The position numbers and the translations under genes were made by a program. From contig NZ_CAMYLS010000029.1 in assembly GCF_947259345.1 (NCBI RefSeq), positions 27,993 through 91,992 on the forward strand: 64,000 bases of DNA. Direction: 5' to 3'. This DNA is from an uncultured Maricaulis sp. (GTDB lineage: Bacteria; Pseudomonadota; Alphaproteobacteria; Caulobacterales; Maricaulaceae). Positions 61,803-64,000 of this stretch are shown piece by piece. How positions within the stretch are numbered: position 1 is the stretch's first letter; each line of letters begins with the position of its first letter. Below the pieces are notes generated by a model. The model was not told where the DNA came from. It saw nothing but the letters and a program-made list of their open reading frames with translations, and ran no database searches.

Positions 61803-62651
61803 CTAGCCCTCATCGAGCCCGATATCGAAATTGGGCGCTGAATGGGTCAGCGCGCCCACGGAAATCACGTCGACGCCGGTCTCGGCAATGCCGCGCACCG
61901 TGTCCAGATTGACGCCGCCGGAGGCTTCCAGCGTCACCTTGCCCTTGGCGGCGGCGACGGCGGCCTTGAGATCATCCAGCGAGAAATTGTCCAGCAACAC
62001 GCTCTCTGCGCCAGCCGAAATCGCGGCATCCAGCTGGTCGAGCCGGTCCACCTCGACAGCAATGCGCGTCATGTGGCCGGCGTGGGTGCGGGCGGCCTTC
62101 ACGGCAGCGGCGACACCGCCGCATACGGCGACATGATTGTCCTTGATCAGGATCGCGTCATCGAGCCCGAAACGGTGCAGCGCGCCGCCGCCGGCCTGTA
62201 CGGCCTGAAGTTCGAAAGCGCGAAAGCCCGGCGTGGTCTTGCGGGTATGGGCGATACGGGCACCTGTGCCTTTGACGGCGTCGACATAGCAGGCCGTGAA
62301 GGTCGCAATCCCGCTCATCCGGCCCATGAAGTTCAGCAGGATGCGCTCGGCGGACAAGAGGCCGCGCGCGCGGCCGGTGACCGAGATCAGCACATCGCCG
62401 GGCTTCACCGTGTCGCCATCTTCCTGCTGTGGGCTGACCAGGGCTTCCGGGTCACATTGCCAGATCGCCTCCAGCGCCGGCTGGAAGCCGCAGACCACAC
62501 CGGCCTCACGCGCATTGACGTAGAATTTCGCCTCGGCCTTGGCGGGAATACAGGCCAGCGAGGTGACATCACCGCGCCCGCCCTGGTCCTCGGCCAGCGC
62601 GCGGGTCACCGCTTCGATGACGGCATGGCGGGGCAGGGGCAGGATCGACAT
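61803..62651 (-). CDS. nadC: Nicotinate-nucleotide pyrophosphorylase (carboxylating), quinolinate phosphoribosyltransferase
   Basis: A 282-residue enzyme: NFMGRMSGIAT, IAHTRKTTPGFRAFELQAV, GGGALHRFGLDDAILIKDNH, VEVDRLDQLDAAI and GGVNLDTVRGIAETGVDVIS. It joins quinolinate and PRPP to form nicotinate mononucleotide with loss of CO2. It follows nadB by nine bases, forming the de novo NAD operon; nadA is not in this window but may lie upstream of nadB. Confidence 0.95.
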   Translation of the reverse strand: MSILPLPRHAVIEAVTRALAEDQGGRGDVTSLACIPAKAEAKFYVNAREAGVVCGFQPALEAIWQCDPEALVSPQQEDGDTVKPGDVLISVTGRARGLLSAERILLNFMGRMSGIATFTACYVDAVKGTGARIAHTRKTTPGFRAFELQAVQAGGGALHRFGLDDAILIKDNHVAVCGGVAAAVKAARTHAGHMTRIAVEVDRLDQLDAAISAGAESVLLDNFSLDDLKAAVAAAKGKVTLEASGGVNLDTVRGIAETGVDVISVGALTHSAPNFDIGLDEG

Positions 62652-62660
62652 GGGGATATC

Positions 62661-64000
62661 CTATTCGGCCGGACCGGTCAGGGCGGCAGGTTGCGGCGTG
62701 ACTGTGGCGAGATCGTCCAGGCGCAGCGCGCTATGGCGCGCCTTGGTGTGCCTTTGTGGGCAATCACTTCGGAAATGGCCACCCCGGCTTTCACGCCGGT
62801 TCAGCGCTCCGGTGACGATGAAGCGCGCGGCGATCAACGCATCCGCCTCACCATGCTCGCCTCGCATCGTATCGATCAAGGCGGCGAGTTCGGTCAGCCC
62901 CGCTTCGCTCCGCTCAACCCCGCAATGGCGCGACATGGCCTGGCGCAGACGGGTCAGGGTGAGGGGCGGCAAGCTGGCTCCAGGTCCTTCCCCTTGATGG
63001 GGAAGGTGCCCCGAAGGGGCGGAAGGGGTGAGACGCGCAGCGTTCTGCTGCTGACCACCGATCACCCACTCCACCGCTTCGCGGTCCCCCTCGCCCATCA
63101 AGGGCGAGGACCTGAGGGTGTTGGCAAACCGGGCCGCACTTACCAGCCCTTCGGCCAACGAGTTCGAGGCCAGACGGTTGGCGCCGTGCAGGCCGGTGGC
63201 AGCACATTCTCCGATCGCAAACAGGCCGGGCACCGAGGTGCGGCCATCGATATCGGTCGCGACGCCGCCCATATGATAATGCGCCGTCGGGGCCACCGGA
63301 ATCGGTTCGATGCGCGGGTCGATACCGGCGCGCTGACAGGCGACGAAGACGGCCGGGAAACGCTCCGGGAAGGCCTCGCCCAACGCCTCGCGGCAATCGA
63401 GGAAGGCGCCTTTTCCCGACGTATTCTGGCGATGCACGGCGCGGGCGACGACATCGCGTGGCGCCAGTTCCGCATCGTCGTGGATCGCCTTCATGAAGCG
63501 GCGACCGGTCTTGTCGACCAGTATCGCGCCTTCACCGCGCAGGGCTTCGGTGCACAGGGGCGCCGGGTCGAGACCGGCATTGAGCGCCGTCGGGTGGAAT
63601 TGCACGAATTCGGGGTCGCGAATATCTGCGCCCAGACGCGCCGCCATGGCCATGGCTTGGCCTTGCGCGATGGCGGGCGTGGTGGTCAGGGCAAATAATC
63701 CGCCTGCGCCGCCCATGGCGAGCAGGGTGGCGTCGGCTGTGAGGGTTTCGGTCTGCCCGTCCGGGCCTTGTGCGACAGCGCCGGTGCAGCCGCGCGCATC
63801 GCCCGTCAGCGCGACCGCTTTCCAGCCATCGCGGATCTCGATGTGAGCGGCCGCGCGAACCGCCTCGATCAAGGTCGCCATGACCGCCGCGCCCGCGCCA
63901 TCACCCTTCACCCGGGCGACGCGGTGGCGCGAATGCGCCGCTTCGCGGGACAGGGCCCAGGCCTCGCCGTCACGCTCGAACGGCGCACCCAGCGCGGCCA
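62661..64000 (-). CDS. nadB: L-aspartate oxidase, partial (N-terminus off the window), with an in-frame repeat insertion
   Basis: About 446 residues to the stop; the N-terminus lies beyond base 64000. Family features: LSREAAHSRHRVARVKGDGA near the visible start, EGAILVDKTGRRFM, HYHMGGVATDIDGRTSVPG, GECAATGLHGANRLASNSLA and a C-terminal helical domain from TLTRLRQAMSRHCGVE. The enzyme oxidises aspartate to iminoaspartate for quinolinate synthesis. A 132-base palindromic element (62982-63113) interrupts the coding sequence in frame and adds about 44 residues (including LMGEGDREAVEWVIGGQQ) between the FAD/capping part and the C-terminal helices. Confidence 0.93.
   Translation of the reverse strand, partial: AALGAPFERDGEAWALSREAAHSRHRVARVKGDGAGAAVMATLIEAVRAAAHIEIRDGWKAVALTGDARGCTGAVAQGPDGQTETLTADATLLAMGGAGGLFALTTTPAIAQGQAMAMAARLGADIRDPEFVQFHPTALNAGLDPAPLCTEALRGEGAILVDKTGRRFMKAIHDDAELAPRDVVARAVHRQNTSGKGAFLDCREALGEAFPERFPAVFVACQRAGIDPRIEPIPVAPTAHYHMGGVATDIDGRTSVPGLFAIGECAATGLHGANRLASNSLAEGLVSAARFANTLRSSPLMGEGDREAVEWVIGGQQQNAARLTPSAPSGHLPHQGEGPGASLPPLTLTRLRQAMSRHCGVERSEAGLTELAALIDTMRGEHGEADALIAARFIVTGALNRRESRGGHFRSDCPQRHTKARHSALRLDDLATVTPQPAALTGPAE
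62982..63113. repeat. Family C palindromic element inside nadB
   Basis: Terminal inverted repeats of 25 bases: AGGTCCTTCCCCTTGATGGG... at 62982-63006 and CCTCGCCCATCAAGGGCGAG... at 63089-63113 match as complements at 21 positions. An inner hairpin, GCCCCGAAGGGGC, and the piece CCGCTTCGCGGT shared with the family B loop are present. The length, 132 bases, is a multiple of three, so nadB stays open. Confidence 0.85.

Noticed and set aside
61842..63698. A 618-codon open frame on the plus strand.
   Set aside because: It is antisense to nadC and nadB, whose motifs are unmistakable.

Overview
The window is a gene-dense, GC-rich stretch of chromosome with about 74 protein genes on both strands and no gap over 300 bases without a gene. 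It looks like an alphaproteobacterium of the Caulobacterales/Maricaulales group. The clues are gene order (DUF1285, CoA pyrophosphatase, DUF6111, cca; prs, rplY, pth, ychF; lgt next to a MidA-type methyltransferase), an alphaproteobacterial petABC operon, and EnvZ/OmpR-like and SHDLQEPLRKI-type kinases. A marine Maricaulis-like organism is my best guess, but no rRNA or other taxonomic marker is present. I found no rRNA, tRNA, CRISPR array, transposase or phage gene.

Layout. 1-3.5 kb (minus): a MoxR/DUF58/BatA-DUF4159 operon. 3.5-6.3 kb (plus): a tightly overlapping block of DUF1285, Nudix CoA pyrophosphatase, DUF6111 and cca. 6.4-10.2 kb (minus): CPBP protease, AraC regulator, a small hypothetical protein, hemF and trmL. 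10.4-13.1 kb (plus): petABC, the cytochrome bc1 complex. 13.2-17.3 kb (plus): mtnP, a secreted trypsin-like protein, an LprI-like protein, a GST, apt and a membrane protein. 17.4-20.3 kb (minus): S10 carboxypeptidase, exported RidA-like protein and an unknown. 20.4-24.2 kb (plus): rlmJ, an ABC-2 exporter pair and a PhzF-like protein. 24.2-36.1 kb (minus): lipase-like hydrolase, HExxH membrane protein, crotonase, Bcr/CflA transporter, truncated haemoglobin, ychF, pth, rplY, two small exported proteins, prs, midA and lgt. 36.2-38 kb (plus): ubiK, ybjN-like and proC.

38-39.7 kb is a small accessory patch. It holds parE and parD with a likely operator, then a lower-GC gene for an exported ClpP-like-fold protein, bracketed by a 44-base duplication of the 3-prime end of the adjacent histidine-kinase gene. 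39.7-45.9 kb (minus): two-component system, CDP-alcohol phosphatidyltransferase, HAD hydrolase, membrane protein and uvrC. 45.9-47 kb (plus): a FolM-like reductase and a FolB-like aldolase. 47.3-53.8 kb: LysE/LysR pair, DUF418, DUF4197, serine hydrolase, CaCA exchanger and a Nudix protein. 54-57.9 kb (plus): two related histidine kinases and a stand-alone receiver. 58-61.1 kb: small exported protein, a tandemly duplicated membrane protein, an esterase, a phosphoribosyltransferase and an unknown. 61.4-64 kb (minus): VOC protein, nadC and nadB (nadB runs off the end).

The most unusual content is repeats. Family A is a composite palindrome of about 120 bases (three full, one half and one fragment). 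Family B is a long hairpin with two copies whose arms differ by paired, compensating changes. Family C is a 132-base palindromic element inserted in frame in nadB, with a second partial copy near 38 kb. A single long inverted repeat lies at 53.9 kb. These look like non-autonomous repeats; no mobilising enzyme is encoded here.

Functional links: mtnP and apt form a plausible methylthioadenosine to adenine to AMP salvage route; nadB and nadC are two steps of de novo NAD synthesis; petABC, hemF and ubiK concern respiration, haem and ubiquinone; the prs/rplY/pth/ychF block concerns nucleotide supply and translation.
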